A stretch of 64,000 nucleotides of DNA from UKL13-2 sp038321965 (GCA_038321965.1 JBBQFL010000017.1:1-64000); one strand, 5' to 3'. Positions 44,319-53,998 are shown, counted from the stretch's first letter. The notes: generated from the letters alone by a model not told the origin. A program made the numbers and translations.

Positions 44319-44573
44319 TTACTGGCGCGGTGCGGGCGGTGGTGGTGTGACGATCACCGTCGTGCTGTCGCCGGGCTTGCCGGGCTCACCCTTCATGCCG
44401 TCCGCACCTGGAGCGCCGGGCGCGCCGGGTGCTCCTTGAGGTCCCGGTACAACAACGGTGGTGGGCGGTGTAGGCGTCGGCGTGGGCACGGGTACCGTAA
44501 CGACGGTCGGTTTGTCACACCCGGAAAGCGTGATGGCTGCAAACAGCGCAGAGGCAAGTAACGTATGTTTCAT
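44319..44573 (-). CDS. small lipoprotein with collagen-like triplets
   Basis: 84 residues. The lipoprotein signal ends in LSGC (Cys about 19). A Pro/Thr/Val-rich spacer leads to eight or nine Gly-X-Y triplets (GPQGAPGAPGAPGADGMKG...GD, about 44-69), then a Pro-rich tail. Such short triplet runs occur in bacterial surface and phage-fibre proteins and may form a triple-helical stalk. Function unknown; it precedes a DUF3309 gene. Confidence 0.75.
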   Translation of the reverse strand: MKHTLLASALFAAITLSGCDKPTVVTVPVPTPTPTPPTTVVVPGPQGAPGAPGAPGADGMKGEPGKPGDSTTVIVTPPPPAPRQ

Positions 44574-45358
44574 CGTAAATCCTTTGAAAGTGGAAAGTCA
44601 TGGACAGAAAAACGGGTGCGATCTGCAAACAAACGGACACAGCACACAAGTCACGTTATAGCTGGAGAATAGGCGCTAGTCGCGTTCAGTTCAGTGCGCT
44701 GGCGTACATAAACAGAGAACTCTTTCGCAGCGCGCTTCCAATCTCAGCTGACAAAGGAAAGTAGCAGCGCGAAGTGAATAGCCACGCAATGGCGCGGGCT
44801 TCTACGGCATTTGGCCTGACACTTTCGTCAATGCTTGTGTTTGGCGATTCGAATCAACCGCTATGCAGCCCCTTAAAAGTTCCAGTTCACACATGATTTT
44901 TCTAAACGTCAAATCATTCAGGCTGCGGTCGCGGTCGATTTTGACGACGGCGTCCCTTTCAGTACGCAGCCACCAGTATTTTTGCGTCGCGCGCATGCAG
45001 CTATCGCGGCGCGATGCACGGCAGCGCAGGCTCCCGCACCGATTGTTTGCCGGTACTGATGGCCAATGTCGTGGTGTCTCGTGTGTGCGTCAAAAAACCA
45101 ATCGTGCGAAAATTATTGATAGGCCCCAAACTCTTATGTGCGCGTTCGTACGGTGCGCTATTTTGTAGAAGCGCAGAATCAGGGAGTGCTGGCTGTCTAC
45201 TAGCAGCGGCTTCGTGACTATTGAACCGGCAATTGCTCATGTTTATTCTTTCGACCACCGCTGGTGGCGGAGGGCATCTCTTGCGATTGAGGCAAAACAT
45301 GCATTTGCTGAATCAGTAAGCGACTTGTATTTACTCACCACTTCGTCAGGAGCAAATC
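44574..45358. other. long intergenic stretch with repeat copy H
   Basis: About 785 bp between divergent genes. Open frames (the longest 99 codons, 45001-45300 minus) have no protein-like pattern or start signal. Only the repeat at 44779-44842 is recognised; promoters of both flanking genes must lie here. Confidence 0.4.
44779..44842. repeat. dispersed palindromic repeat, copy H
   Basis: Contains GGCGCGGGCTTCTACGGCAT, then TTGGCCTGACACTTTCGTC and CAATGCTTGTGTTT, in line with copy D. The left arm is degraded. Confidence 0.5.
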
Positions 45359-45910
45359 ATGAGCACGATCCGGATCGCCGTTATCGTCGGTAGCCTTCGT
45401 CGCGAATCATTCAATCGCCAACTTGCAAACGCCATCGTCAAGTTGGCACCAGCTGATTTCTCATTCGAACAGCTGGAGATCGGCGATTTGCCGCTCTATG
45501 ATCAGGATGACGATGCGAATCAGCCCGACGCGGTGAAGCGTCTGAAGGCCAGTATCACCGCGGCCCAGGGCTTGTTGTTTGTCACGCCCGAATACAACCG
45601 CTCGATTCCCGGCGTTCTCAAGAATGCAATCGACCACGCCTCGCGTCCGTATGGCCAAAGCGCGTGGGCGGGCAAGCCGGCGGGTGTGATTGGAATATCC
45701 GTCGGACCGATGGGCACCTCCATGGCACAGCAGCATTTACGCAATATTCTGGCCGTTCTGGATGTGCCCACACTGGGTCTGCCGGAATTGTTCCTGCAGG
45801 CAAAAGAGGGGTTATTCGACGACACCAGCAATATCGGCGAGGGCAGCCGGAAATTCCTGCAGGGCTGGATGGATCGCTACGTTGCGTGGGTCGGCAAGTA
45901 CACCGCTTAG
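45359..45910 (+). CDS. NADPH-dependent FMN reductase family protein
   Basis: 183 residues, a flavodoxin-like fold. The FMN-phosphate loop GSLRRESFNRQLA (about 12-24) and the PEYNRSIPGVLKNAIDH motif (about 78-94) are those of the ChrR/YieF/azoreductase type. It should reduce quinones or other electrophiles using NAD(P)H in the cytosol. AGGAGCAAATC precedes the ATG. It stands 18 bp before cbpA and may be in the same transcript. Confidence 0.9.
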   Translation: MSTIRIAVIVGSLRRESFNRQLANAIVKLAPADFSFEQLEIGDLPLYDQDDDANQPDAVKRLKASITAAQGLLFVTPEYNRSIPGVLKNAIDHASRPYGQSAWAGKPAGVIGISVGPMGTSMAQQHLRNILAVLDVPTLGLPELFLQAKEGLFDDTSNIGEGSRKFLQGWMDRYVAWVGKYTA

Positions 45911-45928
45911 TTCACCTCGGAGCTACAC

Positions 45929-46900
45929 GTGAAATACAAGGACTACTACAGCATTCTGGGTGTCGAGCGCGGCGCAGGTGAAGACGACATCAAGAAAGCG
46001 TACCGCAAGCTGGCGCGCAAATATCATCCGGATGTGTCCAAAGACCCGGAAGGTGAAGCCAAATTCAAGGATGTGGCCGAAGCCTATCAAACGCTGAAGG
46101 ATACGGAGAAGCGCGCGGCGTATGACCGGCTCGGCAGCCACCAGAACGGCGAAGACTTTGTGCCTTCGCGCGATTGGGGGCAGGAATTCAACACGCAATT
46201 CAACGATGGAAAATCCTCATTTGAGGGTGTCGATTTGTCGGATTTGTTTGCCAGTTTTGCGCGCCGCCAGGGCGGTGGTCATGCCGGTGCCAGCGCGCTG
46301 ATTCCCGGCGAAGACTTCGATGTCGCCGCGACCATCAACCTGGAAGATGCCTTCAACGGCACGCAGGTCAGTCTCAACCTGAGTGTGCCGGTCTACGATG
46401 AACACGGACGAATGCGGCGTGAGGCGCGCACGGTTCAGGTGCGCATTCCGAAGGGCGCGACCGATGGCCAGCGCCTGCGCTTGCGCGGCCAAGGCGGCAA
46501 GGGGCACAACGGTGGCCGCGATGGTGATCTGTTCCTGAATATCAAGCTGCACGCGCATCCGCTTTATCGCGTGGACGGCTTTGACCTTTATATTGATCTG
46601 CCGCTGGCGCCATGGGAAGCCGCACTGGGCACGCGCGCTGAGGTGCCCACACTCGCAGGCGCCGTCTATCTTACCGTCGCCCCGTCAACGAACTCTGGCC
46701 AGCATTTGCGGCTCACCGGGCGCGGGTTGCCCAAGCCGGGTGGCGTCGAAGGCGCAGCGGGTAACCTGTTTGCGGTAGTGAAGATCGTCATGCCGCCGAC
46801 GCTCGATGAGCGTGAGCAGGCGTTGTTCAAGGAACTCGCCGATAAATCCACCTTCAACCCACGACGCCATTTTGATGGGGAGGCTGCAAATGCAAAGTGA
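45929..46900 (+). CDS. cbpA: DnaJ-type co-chaperone, curved-DNA-binding protein
   Basis: 323 residues. J domain 1-70 with the HPD motif at 33-35 stimulates the Hsp70 ATPase. A G/F-like linker and two C-terminal substrate-binding domains follow (DFDVAATINLEDAFNGTQVSLNLSV; GQRLRLRGQGGKG), with no zinc-finger domain, as in CbpA rather than DnaJ. The start is ATG after GGAGC. Its end overlaps the CbpM-like gene by 11 bp. Confidence 0.92.
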   Translation: MKYKDYYSILGVERGAGEDDIKKAYRKLARKYHPDVSKDPEGEAKFKDVAEAYQTLKDTEKRAAYDRLGSHQNGEDFVPSRDWGQEFNTQFNDGKSSFEGVDLSDLFASFARRQGGGHAGASALIPGEDFDVAATINLEDAFNGTQVSLNLSVPVYDEHGRMRREARTVQVRIPKGATDGQRLRLRGQGGKGHNGGRDGDLFLNIKLHAHPLYRVDGFDLYIDLPLAPWEAALGTRAEVPTLAGAVYLTVAPSTNSGQHLRLTGRGLPKPGGVEGAAGNLFAVVKIVMPPTLDEREQALFKELADKSTFNPRRHFDGEAANAK

Positions 46901-47219
46901 ATCTCTTGATGTGCTTTGGCTAGACCGTTTTCAACTGGTTTCGGTCGAAGACCTTGTGGGCCTCTCCGGCCTGAGCGAGGCCCACATACATGAACTGGTG
47001 GAGTTGGGCGCATTGACGCCGCTGGACCCCAGCCGGATCCCCTGGAGTTTTAGCGCGGATTGCGTCGTTACCGTGCGAAAAGCGTCTCGCTTGAGGGATG
47101 ACCTTGAGCTCGACGCGCACGCATTGGCACTGGCGCTGACTTTGCTGGAACAGATTCAGACACTGGAGGCCGAACTTTCCAGCTTGCGCGCCCGTCAACC
47201 AGTGTTCAGTCGGGCTTAA
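46890..47219 (+). CDS. cbpM: chaperone modulator CbpM
   Basis: 109 residues, a MerR-like helix-turn-helix fold (LVSVEDLVGLSGLSEAHIHELVELGAL, about 14-40) plus a C-terminal helical region (LELDAHALALALTLLEQIQTLEAELSSL). CbpM binds the J domain of CbpA and inhibits it. The start at 46890 has GGGGAGG 9 bp upstream and lies inside the cbpA 3' end (11 bp overlap), consistent with translational coupling. Confidence 0.88.
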   Translation: MQSESLDVLWLDRFQLVSVEDLVGLSGLSEAHIHELVELGALTPLDPSRIPWSFSADCVVTVRKASRLRDDLELDAHALALALTLLEQIQTLEAELSSLRARQPVFSRA

Positions 47220-47249
47220 TTGCCCAGCGAAAACCCGAAACTGACCTGC

Positions 47250-48440
47250 TCACTGCGCGAAGAAGAATCGCAGCATTTCTCGCGTCGCATCAGGCCCGCT
47301 GGCATCGGTGAATGAGCCCGCCACATCGCCACCGGACCATGCATGTCCCGCACCATGGACCAGCCAGTGTTCGGCCAGGCGCTTGCCTTTCTTGTCGACA
47401 TGTCTGGAGCGTGTGTAGTGGCGCCCTTTCGGTGACACGCCGCGCTCAACTTTCGCGCCGACTTCCTCGCGCAGTACGGCCGCAATTACCTGTTCGCCAT
47501 TTCGCGGATGCACGGTCTGATCCTGGTCACCGTGAAACACGATGGTGGGAACGGACACCTGCATGTTGATCCCCGCCACGTGTTTGGCGCGGCTAGTGTC
47601 GCCACTCTGCATCACCGTAAATGCTTCCATCATATTGCTCGCCGCGCCGCGCGCCAGGCCCGAATGCACGCCGACGGCAGCAAAAATCTCCGGGTAAGCC
47701 TCGGCAACGATCGTCGCCATGGCGCCACCGGCGGACAAACCAGCGATGTAAACGCGCTGCGGATCGATGCCGTACTTCTTGATCATTGCCTGGGCCATGG
47801 TCGCGATCAACGCCGGCTCGCCACCGCCGCGTTGCTGGTCTTCAGGCTGAAACCAGTTCCAGCAGCGCGATGCGTTGGCCGATGACGACTGCTCGGGATA
47901 GAGCACGAAGAAGCCCTGTTCGCGCGCGGCCGCGTTCATGCCGGTACCGGCGGCGAAGTCGTCTGGGTCCTGCCCGCAGCCGTGCAGCATCACGACCAGC
48001 GGTAACGAGCGGCTGGCCAGCTTCGGTGGAACGTAGAGTCTGTAGCGCAACGTGTTCGATGCGTGTTTGTGGATGCCGCCGATAAATGCGCCGGTGCCGA
48101 AGTCAGTGTGGCTATATTCACGTGCATCGCCATTCGCGACCTGCCGCCGCGTTTGCGACTCTTCGTGGTGCGCAGTTTCGGCCGCGGCAAAGTCAGCTTC
48201 GGCGGCATCGTACTCATGGGTATCAACCTCGAACGCAGTGCCGCCCGGCACCGTCGCCGAAGCGTCGAGCGTGACAGCGCCGGATTTAGTTGTCGCACCC
48301 GCGTTCGGCGTTGCTTTCGCGGTGGCCGTTTGCGGTTCTCTTCGCAGTGCACGCTGGATCGTTTCGGTGGCTTCGTCCAGTCGCCCGGCGCGCGTCAATT
48401 GTGTGGCGTCGCGCATTAGCTTCTGCAGGGTGTCATTCAT
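47250..48440 (-). CDS. PHB-depolymerase family esterase
   Basis: 396 residues. The first ~100 are a helix (LQKLMRDATQLTRAGRLDEATETIQRALR) followed by Ala/Thr-rich sequence. An alpha/beta hydrolase follows: VVMLHGCGQDPDDFAAGTGMN oxyanion loop, nucleophile elbow GLSAGGAMA, late Asp in FHGDQDQTVHP and His in GAGHAWSGG. It resembles LpqC/intracellular PHB depolymerase-like and feruloyl esterase proteins. No signal peptide is seen, so a cytoplasmic role is likely. It is convergent with cbpM. The true substrate is uncertain. Confidence 0.82.
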   Translation of the reverse strand: MNDTLQKLMRDATQLTRAGRLDEATETIQRALRREPQTATAKATPNAGATTKSGAVTLDASATVPGGTAFEVDTHEYDAAEADFAAAETAHHEESQTRRQVANGDAREYSHTDFGTGAFIGGIHKHASNTLRYRLYVPPKLASRSLPLVVMLHGCGQDPDDFAAGTGMNAAAREQGFFVLYPEQSSSANASRCWNWFQPEDQQRGGGEPALIATMAQAMIKKYGIDPQRVYIAGLSAGGAMATIVAEAYPEIFAAVGVHSGLARGAASNMMEAFTVMQSGDTSRAKHVAGINMQVSVPTIVFHGDQDQTVHPRNGEQVIAAVLREEVGAKVERGVSPKGRHYTRSRHVDKKGKRLAEHWLVHGAGHAWSGGDVAGSFTDASGPDATREMLRFFFAQ

Positions 48441-48580
48441 ACAAACTCTCTTAAGTGACCAGCAGGCGTGGCACCCTCATCGTACCGTGAAATTGCGTCA
48501 ACGCTGTCGGTGAGTTTGTTAACGTTGGTCAAGGCGCCGATAGAGCGCATGACTAACCAGTCCGCGCGCAATCGGAACTC

Positions 48581-48646
48581 AAACTCAAGCATTGGTAGCG
48601 CTTCGCGGGCATTTATGCGCCGGAAGGCGCAACAGTGCTTGTGTTT
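48581..48646. repeat. dispersed palindromic repeat, copy G
   Basis: AAACTCAAGCATTGG pairs with CAGTGCTTGTGTTT around GCGGGCATTTATGCGCCGGA. It lies about 93 bp past the stop of the Crp-family gene. Same family as 43896. Confidence 0.6.
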
Positions 48647-48738
48647 CGCTCTTGGAACTTTATTGGCGCGGGCGCGGCGTGAATTAATGCACCGTTGATT
48701 CAGAAATAGAAGCGACGTTTAGCCGCCAGCAGTCCTGT

Positions 48739-49479
48739 TCACGCGGCGCACTGCATCACCGGTGCGACATGCGATGCGCGCAGGCTGATATTAACTTGCG
48801 GAGAACCACCGCTGGCGTGTTGCTCAAGGCGCTGCCGGTCGAGGACGGCGAGGTGACCACGGCTATAGCGAATCACGCCAGCCTGCTGGAGCTTCAGTGC
48901 GATGTTTGTCACGCTCTCACGGCGCACGCCAAGCAGGTCGCCGAGGACTTCGTGGGTCATCTCCATCTCATCGCTGGTCAGGCGGTCCAGGCCCATGAGC
49001 AGCCGCCTGCATAGCTGCTGCTCGAGGGAATGATGTTTTGTATAAATAGCGGTCTGTGCCATTTGCGCCATGAGCGTCTGTGCGTACTTGAGCAGGGTTG
49101 CCAGGATTTGGCCGCTACGACTGGATTCTTCTTTGGCAACCCTGGCGCCCAGCCGATAACTCGCGCCAGTAGTCTGCACCCGGGTTTGCTCCAGTTCGAC
49201 ACCGCCGGCGGAGAACAGCGACATGCCCACAACGCCCTCATTGCCTACTACGGCAATTTCGGAAGTTCCACCGCTTAATGAGATGTGCAGCAGCGACACG
49301 ATGGCCGTAACTGGAAAATATACGTATGTCGGCGTCGCGCCTGCGTCGCATAGCACTTGGCCTCGTTGTAAATGAACCAGTTCGAGATCTGGCGCCAGAC
49401 GTTCTCTATCACTGACGGAGAGCGCCGCAAGTAACTGGTTTTGACGGGGGTTGTGAAACTGCCGGTGCGGTGTATTCAT
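48739..49479 (-). CDS. Crp/Fnr-family regulator lacking a canonical cyclic-nucleotide pocket
   Basis: 246 residues. N-terminal beta-roll about 25-145 (ERLAPDLELVHLQRGQVLCDAGATPTYVYFP) and a C-terminal winged helix about 160-225 (EMTHEVLGDLLGVRRESVTNIALKLQQAGVIRYSRG). The cassette expected to hold cAMP phosphate is replaced by NEGVVGMSLFSAGG without the Arg-Ser-Ala, and no Fe-S cysteines are seen, so the ligand is unknown. The ATG at 49479 is chosen; a GTAGGAC heptamer stands about 15 bp upstream (49494-49500). It appears unlinked to its neighbours. Confidence 0.8.
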   Translation of the reverse strand: MNTPHRQFHNPRQNQLLAALSVSDRERLAPDLELVHLQRGQVLCDAGATPTYVYFPVTAIVSLLHISLSGGTSEIAVVGNEGVVGMSLFSAGGVELEQTRVQTTGASYRLGARVAKEESSRSGQILATLLKYAQTLMAQMAQTAIYTKHHSLEQQLCRRLLMGLDRLTSDEMEMTHEVLGDLLGVRRESVTNIALKLQQAGVIRYSRGHLAVLDRQRLEQHASGGSPQVNISLRASHVAPVMQCAA

Positions 49480-49752
49480 CGCGGACTCATCTTGTAGGAC
49501 CAAGCACAATCATGGCGACCATCACATGTATACAGTATCGGCGGCGGGCGATTCCGCATGTAGTCCGACTCCTACTTGGACCTGCCCTCTCGGGGATCGG
49601 TATTTTGGCTTTTTGTGCGCGAAAGCAAACCGCTTGCGATATTAGGCGCGACGGGGAAAGCACTCAACTGCGCCTTCCCCGCACCTTACCCGCTATGCCT
49701 ACCTCATTTCCAGCGCCTCACAAACTATCGTGCGTGCTGCGCTCAACGCCGG

Positions 49753-50220
49753 TCAAACGATGGGAATGTATTCCACTGCACCCGTGTCACCGTCGAGGAT
49801 CATTTCATACGGGAACCAATAAATGACTTCGTCTCCGTAATCATCATAGTAGGCGTAACCGATATAGACCGTACCGAGGGACTGTGCCTGGGTCAACATC
49901 AAGGACGCATACTGAAGTCCGCCGGCCGTTGCCATTTTATTGCTGGTCTTGTACTTCTTGACGGCTAGCTCGCCCTTCTTGGCGTGCTTGACATGCAACG
50001 CCGCAATTTTGCCGTTCTTTACATCAACGGAAACGGTGTGATCGCCTTTTGTGTCGAGCGTATGTTTGCCGTTGGTTTTGATTTTGTCACCGACCAGTTC
50101 TTTGCCATTTTGATGTTTGTGTTGGTGTTTTGCCGAGGGCGCTGCGATCGCGCCGTTGACAAGGGCGAACACGCCGAGAGCGACGATGAACGCGGTGAGA
50201 ATACGCAGCATACGATTCAT
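49753..50220 (-). CDS. unknown exported protein
   Basis: 155 residues. A signal peptide ends in NGAIAAP (about 24). The mature part begins with His/Lys-rich sequence (HQHKHQNGKELVGDKIKTNGKHTL), continues with TVSVDVKNGKIAALHVKH and ends with an aromatic/acidic stretch (YIGYAYYDDYGDEVIYWFPYEMI). It resembles small periplasmic proteins of unknown role. GAGTCTC precedes the ATG, but the start could be at the second Met, three codons in. Confidence 0.6.
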   Translation of the reverse strand: MNRMLRILTAFIVALGVFALVNGAIAAPSAKHQHKHQNGKELVGDKIKTNGKHTLDTKGDHTVSVDVKNGKIAALHVKHAKKGELAVKKYKTSNKMATAGGLQYASLMLTQAQSLGTVYIGYAYYDDYGDEVIYWFPYEMILDGDTGAVEYIPIV

Positions 50221-50455
50221 GATTGAGTCTCCAGTTTCAAGTGTGCTGCGATTGTCAGTCTGGGTTCGTGAGCCAGTGTGCCGCAGCGCGGACGGCAACT
50301 ACCAGGCCAATATCGGGCATGCGCGGCGGTTCGTCTGTGCGAGGACGCACGCATAGTCCGGCGTCGCGTCAATTGCAACTTCTCTGCAATTGTTGATGCA
50401 GTGACTGATGACGGAGGCAGGCGCCAGAGCGAGTGAGGCAGCGAATAACGCTGTT

Positions 50456-50779
50456 TCAGCGGGTTGCGGGTGCCGGTTTTTGTGACGCTTTTGGCGATAG
50501 CGTGGAGTGGTCGTTTGCCTGGCCTGGCAAGGGCATGGCAGTCGCCTGCTGAGACTTGCTGACGTCCGATTTTGCGGTGGAGGTGGTTTCTGGCGTCTCT
50601 TGGGCAGGGCCGCCTGGCGTTACGCCGAGCACCTGCGCACGAGGATCGGTCGTCGCTGCCGACCCTGGCGCCGCGGCAGCATTGGGCAATGCCGTGGTCC
50701 TTTCGCTGCAGCCGATGAGGATGACTGCGGCAGCGATCACGAAGGCGAGACCGGCGTGTTTGACCGCGGCGTTGTTCAT
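50456..50779 (-). CDS. small hypothetical lipoprotein
   Basis: 107 residues. A lipoprotein signal ends in ILIGC (about 24), followed by a low-complexity Ala/Thr/Pro/Ser-rich tail without recognisable domain. The start lies 12 bp past the transglutaminase stop, so it may be co-transcribed with it. Confidence 0.55.
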   Translation of the reverse strand: MNNAAVKHAGLAFVIAAAVILIGCSERTTALPNAAAAPGSAATTDPRAQVLGVTPGGPAQETPETTSTAKSDVSKSQQATAMPLPGQANDHSTLSPKASQKPAPATR

Positions 50780-50791
50780 GGAGTAATCCTG

Positions 50792-51781
50792 CTAAGCGAA
50801 ATGAGGTGCGTGCGCGACGTTGGCCGCAGGACGAACTATCCAGGGACCAGGCACGGTACGACTCGACGCCGCGGCAAGCGCAGCCGGGGCAGTCGGTTGC
50901 GCCGCGTGGAAATATAGACTTCCCATTGCGGTTGACACCGCCTTTTGCGTACTGCCGGTCGACTCAAGGGTGACGGCGTCGCTAGTCAGCATTTCGATGC
51001 CGACAATGGGCCGCATACACTGAATGCTACCGAACAAGGTTGCGAATGACACATCGGCTGCGTCGCGCCCGGTGCCGATGCGGATCAGGCCCAGCACCGG
51101 CGTCATGCCGCTGGGATCAAACAGGTACCAACGATTGCCCAAGAATACTTCGACGTACGCATGGAAGTCGGGCGGTCCCAATGCCGGGTCGGCGCCGAAG
51201 TCGGCACCGGTGACATAGCGAGCAGGAATATTCAGGGCGCGGCACATGGTAATCATCAGATGTGCATAGTCGCGGCAAACGCCGGCACGGGAATCAAAGG
51301 TCTCCATCGCACAGGTGGTTGCATTGGAAGCGCCGGGGTTGAAGCGCACATGTTGCGTCACCCATTCGCAGATCGCCGCCACACGGTGATAGCCAGGAAT
51401 GACGTTACCAAAGATAGCCATCGCGATCCCGCGCATTTTGTCCGATGGGCAGAAGCGGCTGGGGAAAATGTATGGCACAACTTCTGACGGCAGGGATCGC
51501 ACTGGACACTCTTCAACTGTTGCCGGGTCGCTGATCACATGGTCCAGCTCTACCGATCCCGCATAGCTGACGGTCACCAGTCCGCCTTCGGTATATAGCC
51601 GATTGATACGGTTGGCAGTGAGGGGGTCGGTGAATGTATACGATGGCGTGGCGCCCTCGACCGACAGGGTTTCGTGAATCACCCGTTGAGCGCGGGTTCG
51701 CGCGGGGCAAATGTTCAGCACGAAGTCGCTATGGCCAGCGGCTTCGTATTGCAGTTTTACGTGATAGTCCATGCGAACCAT
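50792..51781 (-). CDS. transglutaminase-like domain protein
   Basis: 329 residues from an ATG with AGGGAGA upstream. An N-terminal bacterial-transglutaminase-associated beta domain (about 1-110) leads to the papain-like core: the Cys in DSRAGVCRDYAHL (about 197), His in PPDFHAYVEVF and Asp in YLFDPSG form the expected C-H-D triad. A C-terminal extension follows. No signal peptide, so it is probably a cytoplasmic peptidase/amidase; targets unknown. A small membrane-protein gene starts 32 bp upstream. Confidence 0.85.
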   Translation of the reverse strand: MVRMDYHVKLQYEAAGHSDFVLNICPARTRAQRVIHETLSVEGATPSYTFTDPLTANRINRLYTEGGLVTVSYAGSVELDHVISDPATVEECPVRSLPSEVVPYIFPSRFCPSDKMRGIAMAIFGNVIPGYHRVAAICEWVTQHVRFNPGASNATTCAMETFDSRAGVCRDYAHLMITMCRALNIPARYVTGADFGADPALGPPDFHAYVEVFLGNRWYLFDPSGMTPVLGLIRIGTGRDAADVSFATLFGSIQCMRPIVGIEMLTSDAVTLESTGSTQKAVSTAMGSLYFHAAQPTAPAALAAASSRTVPGPWIVRPAANVAHAPHFA

Positions 51782-51812
51782 GAATTTCTCCCTAGTTGGT
51801 TTGTCGTCGGAA

Positions 51813-52019
51813 TTACGGGTTGATGTCGTTGTTCTCGAAAGCCATGACCGGCACCAGTTCCTCAAGGGCGTAGGCGAGTGCGGTGGCGGCGAAGCCGGCC
51901 AGCGCCAGCACCGCGGCAATTCTGCCCAGATGCGTAAGGATGGGCAGGACGTTCGGCATACAACCAACAATTGCCGTCAAGAGTGCGATTGCCGCAAATA
52001 TGGCTGCGATGATTTTCAT
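51813..52019 (-). CDS. small membrane protein
   Basis: 68 residues: two hydrophobic helices (IIAAIFAAIALLTAIVGCM and GRIAAVLALAGFAATALAYAL) joined by NVLPILTHL, and a polar tail. No family recognised. GGAAGGTG precedes the ATG. It is immediately upstream of the transglutaminase gene and probably co-expressed. Confidence 0.65.
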   Translation of the reverse strand: MKIIAAIFAAIALLTAIVGCMPNVLPILTHLGRIAAVLALAGFAATALAYALEELVPVMAFENNDINP

Positions 52020-52466
52020 GTGTTCACCTTCCGGTTGTTAAGGCAATAGCGCAGGTTTCTGTTTTTGGCACCACCAGATCTGCGCGATTCAATAGTTGAT
52101 GGCGGGATCATAGAGAGCGCGCTTGTTGCGTGTTATCGGACAAGCCTGCGACTTCACGTAGGACGTGCGCGGACGCTGGAAGTTGGCCTGCATTGGATAG
52201 CCGTTTCGAGGTCGGGCACTAGCGCTCGCTATCAGTGTTTGTCCTACGCGACGTGGCGCGTTTGTGCGGCATCACCCTATCGGCTCCGATCCTTACAATC
52301 GGGCCTTCGAACGGCGAGTTGAGCTGTTGGGCGGCAAGGAGTGCGCATTGCAAACGACTATGTCCGGTATAGTATTTAGGGCCGTTGCCGTCACACTTGT
52401 CCAGTAGTCCTTCAGTTCGGCGCCCGTTTTCTTGCTGCGCTCTGCACCCACCGGTCGTCCCATTTC
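52020..52466. other. intergenic region between divergent genes with GTAGGAC heptamers
   Basis: No gene recognised. Two heptamers of the GTAGGAC/GTCCTAC class lie at 52158-52164 and 52241-52247, about 139 bp upstream of the small membrane protein start. The promoter of the kinase gene should also be here. Confidence 0.4.
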
Positions 52467-53867
52467 ATGTCCCGACATTTACTCGATTCCCTGTACGACA
52501 AAATGCTGTCACGGCTGGGGCTGGGACTGCTGGCTCTAGCACTGGTCATCAATCTGTGTGCCCTGATGGCGGTCGATAAGGGAGTCAACGTACTTGATCA
52601 ATCGCGCAAGCAGGAGATCCAGGCGCGTAACCGGCTCATCGAGCTTGTTGGTATTCAGTCGTTGTTGTTCGAGGCTGAAAGCGCGCAACGCGGCTTTCTA
52701 TATACGGGCAACCCGGCGTACCTGGCCGCAATGACCAGGAACGAGCCGCAGATTGCCGCCCGCCTCTCAAGGCTGCAAACGATGATCGACAGCAACCCAT
52801 CGCAACAATCGTTGGCGGACCGGCTGCAAAAGATTTCGGCCGAGAAATTTGCCGAAATGAATAAAGCCGTTGCCATCAAACAAATGGGCCAGGAAGATGC
52901 TGTGCGTGCACTGGTGATGACGGATCAGGGCAAAAAGCTGATGGAGGCGCTGGAAGCGGATATCTCGCAGGGCTTGCTGCTGCAGGAGCAGATACGGTCC
53001 GGCCTACTGTCAAAGGTGGATGACATTCAGTTGGCTATTCGCTGGGGTTTCGCTGCCATTTTGTTCATCAACGCGCTATTGATACTGGCGGGCGCCATGA
53101 CGGTGATGCGCGACATGGGCAGGAAGCGTGCCGAACTGGTCCGGCTCGATGAACGCGCTGCCGGGCTGGCATCAGAGGTTGCACAGCGCGCAGAAGAATT
53201 GCGCGCACTCTCGGCCCATCTGATTCAGGTGCAGGAGAAGGAGCGTCACACCATTGCTCGTGAACTACACGATGAACTCGGCGGCACACTTTCTGCGGTG
53301 AAGATGGATATCCTGATGGGCCGCGACGCGGCTAGCAAACGGGGCGACGAAAAATCGGTCGCGCGCCTGCAGCGGGCGCTGGTTTCCATCGATAGCGGTG
53401 TGCAATTTACCCGGCGGCTGATTGAGGATCTTCGTCCGACCTTGCTCGATAACCTGGGCCTTGAAGCGGCGTTGCGATCCATGACTGAACAATTCAGCGA
53501 GCGTTGCAGTGTCTCCTGCAGCATTTCGCTGCCGGAGGGGGAATTGAACCTTACCTCGGCGCAATCCACGACCCTCTATCGCGTCTGTCAGGAATCGCTT
53601 ACCAACGTAATGAAGTACGCCAAGGCCAAACAGGTGACGATCGCGCTGACCTGCGATGGATCGGTCTGGAGCCTGTTGCTAGCGGACGATGGCGTCGGTC
53701 TAGATACCACCAAACGCAACCGCTCTATCTCGCACGGCCTGCTCGGCATGCGGGAGCGAATCGTGGCGCTAGGCGGAACGTTTGATATCCAGGGCCCAGC
53801 CGGGCAGGGTACGACGCTCAGCGCGACGTTCCCGGTGATCACGCAGGAAGAAACGACGCCCGCTTAG
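52467..53867 (+). CDS. NarX-type sensor histidine kinase with CHASE3-like sensor
   Basis: 466 residues. Membrane helix about 14-36, a periplasmic CHASE3-type four-helix domain (about 40-185), and a second helix (about 195-215). The HisKA_3 phosphoacceptor region has H in ARELHDELGGTLSAVKMD, followed by a HATPase_c domain (LYRVCQESLTNVMKYAKAKQ; DDGVGLD; GLLGMRERIVALGG). The ATP-lid and N-box residues look intact. It pairs by class with NarL/FixJ regulators; none is adjacent, but one lies at 23368. The ATG at 52467 was chosen as it starts the first helix correctly. Confidence 0.88.
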   Translation: MSRHLLDSLYDKMLSRLGLGLLALALVINLCALMAVDKGVNVLDQSRKQEIQARNRLIELVGIQSLLFEAESAQRGFLYTGNPAYLAAMTRNEPQIAARLSRLQTMIDSNPSQQSLADRLQKISAEKFAEMNKAVAIKQMGQEDAVRALVMTDQGKKLMEALEADISQGLLLQEQIRSGLLSKVDDIQLAIRWGFAAILFINALLILAGAMTVMRDMGRKRAELVRLDERAAGLASEVAQRAEELRALSAHLIQVQEKERHTIARELHDELGGTLSAVKMDILMGRDAASKRGDEKSVARLQRALVSIDSGVQFTRRLIEDLRPTLLDNLGLEAALRSMTEQFSERCSVSCSISLPEGELNLTSAQSTTLYRVCQESLTNVMKYAKAKQVTIALTCDGSVWSLLLADDGVGLDTTKRNRSISHGLLGMRERIVALGGTFDIQGPAGQGTTLSATFPVITQEETTPA

Positions 53868-53998
53868 CACTAGCGACGACGCCTTATGCGTCCGCGCCAG
53901 TCCTACAGTAATTGCCACGCTTGTCTGATAACGCACGATGGCGCGTCGCCTTACGATGGCTGCATAACTTCAAACGCAATCATCAACACAGACTCCAC

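Noticed and set aside
45001..45300. 99-codon minus-strand frame in the long intergenic stretch
   Set aside because: No RBS, no conserved pattern and composition unlike the neighbours' proteins.
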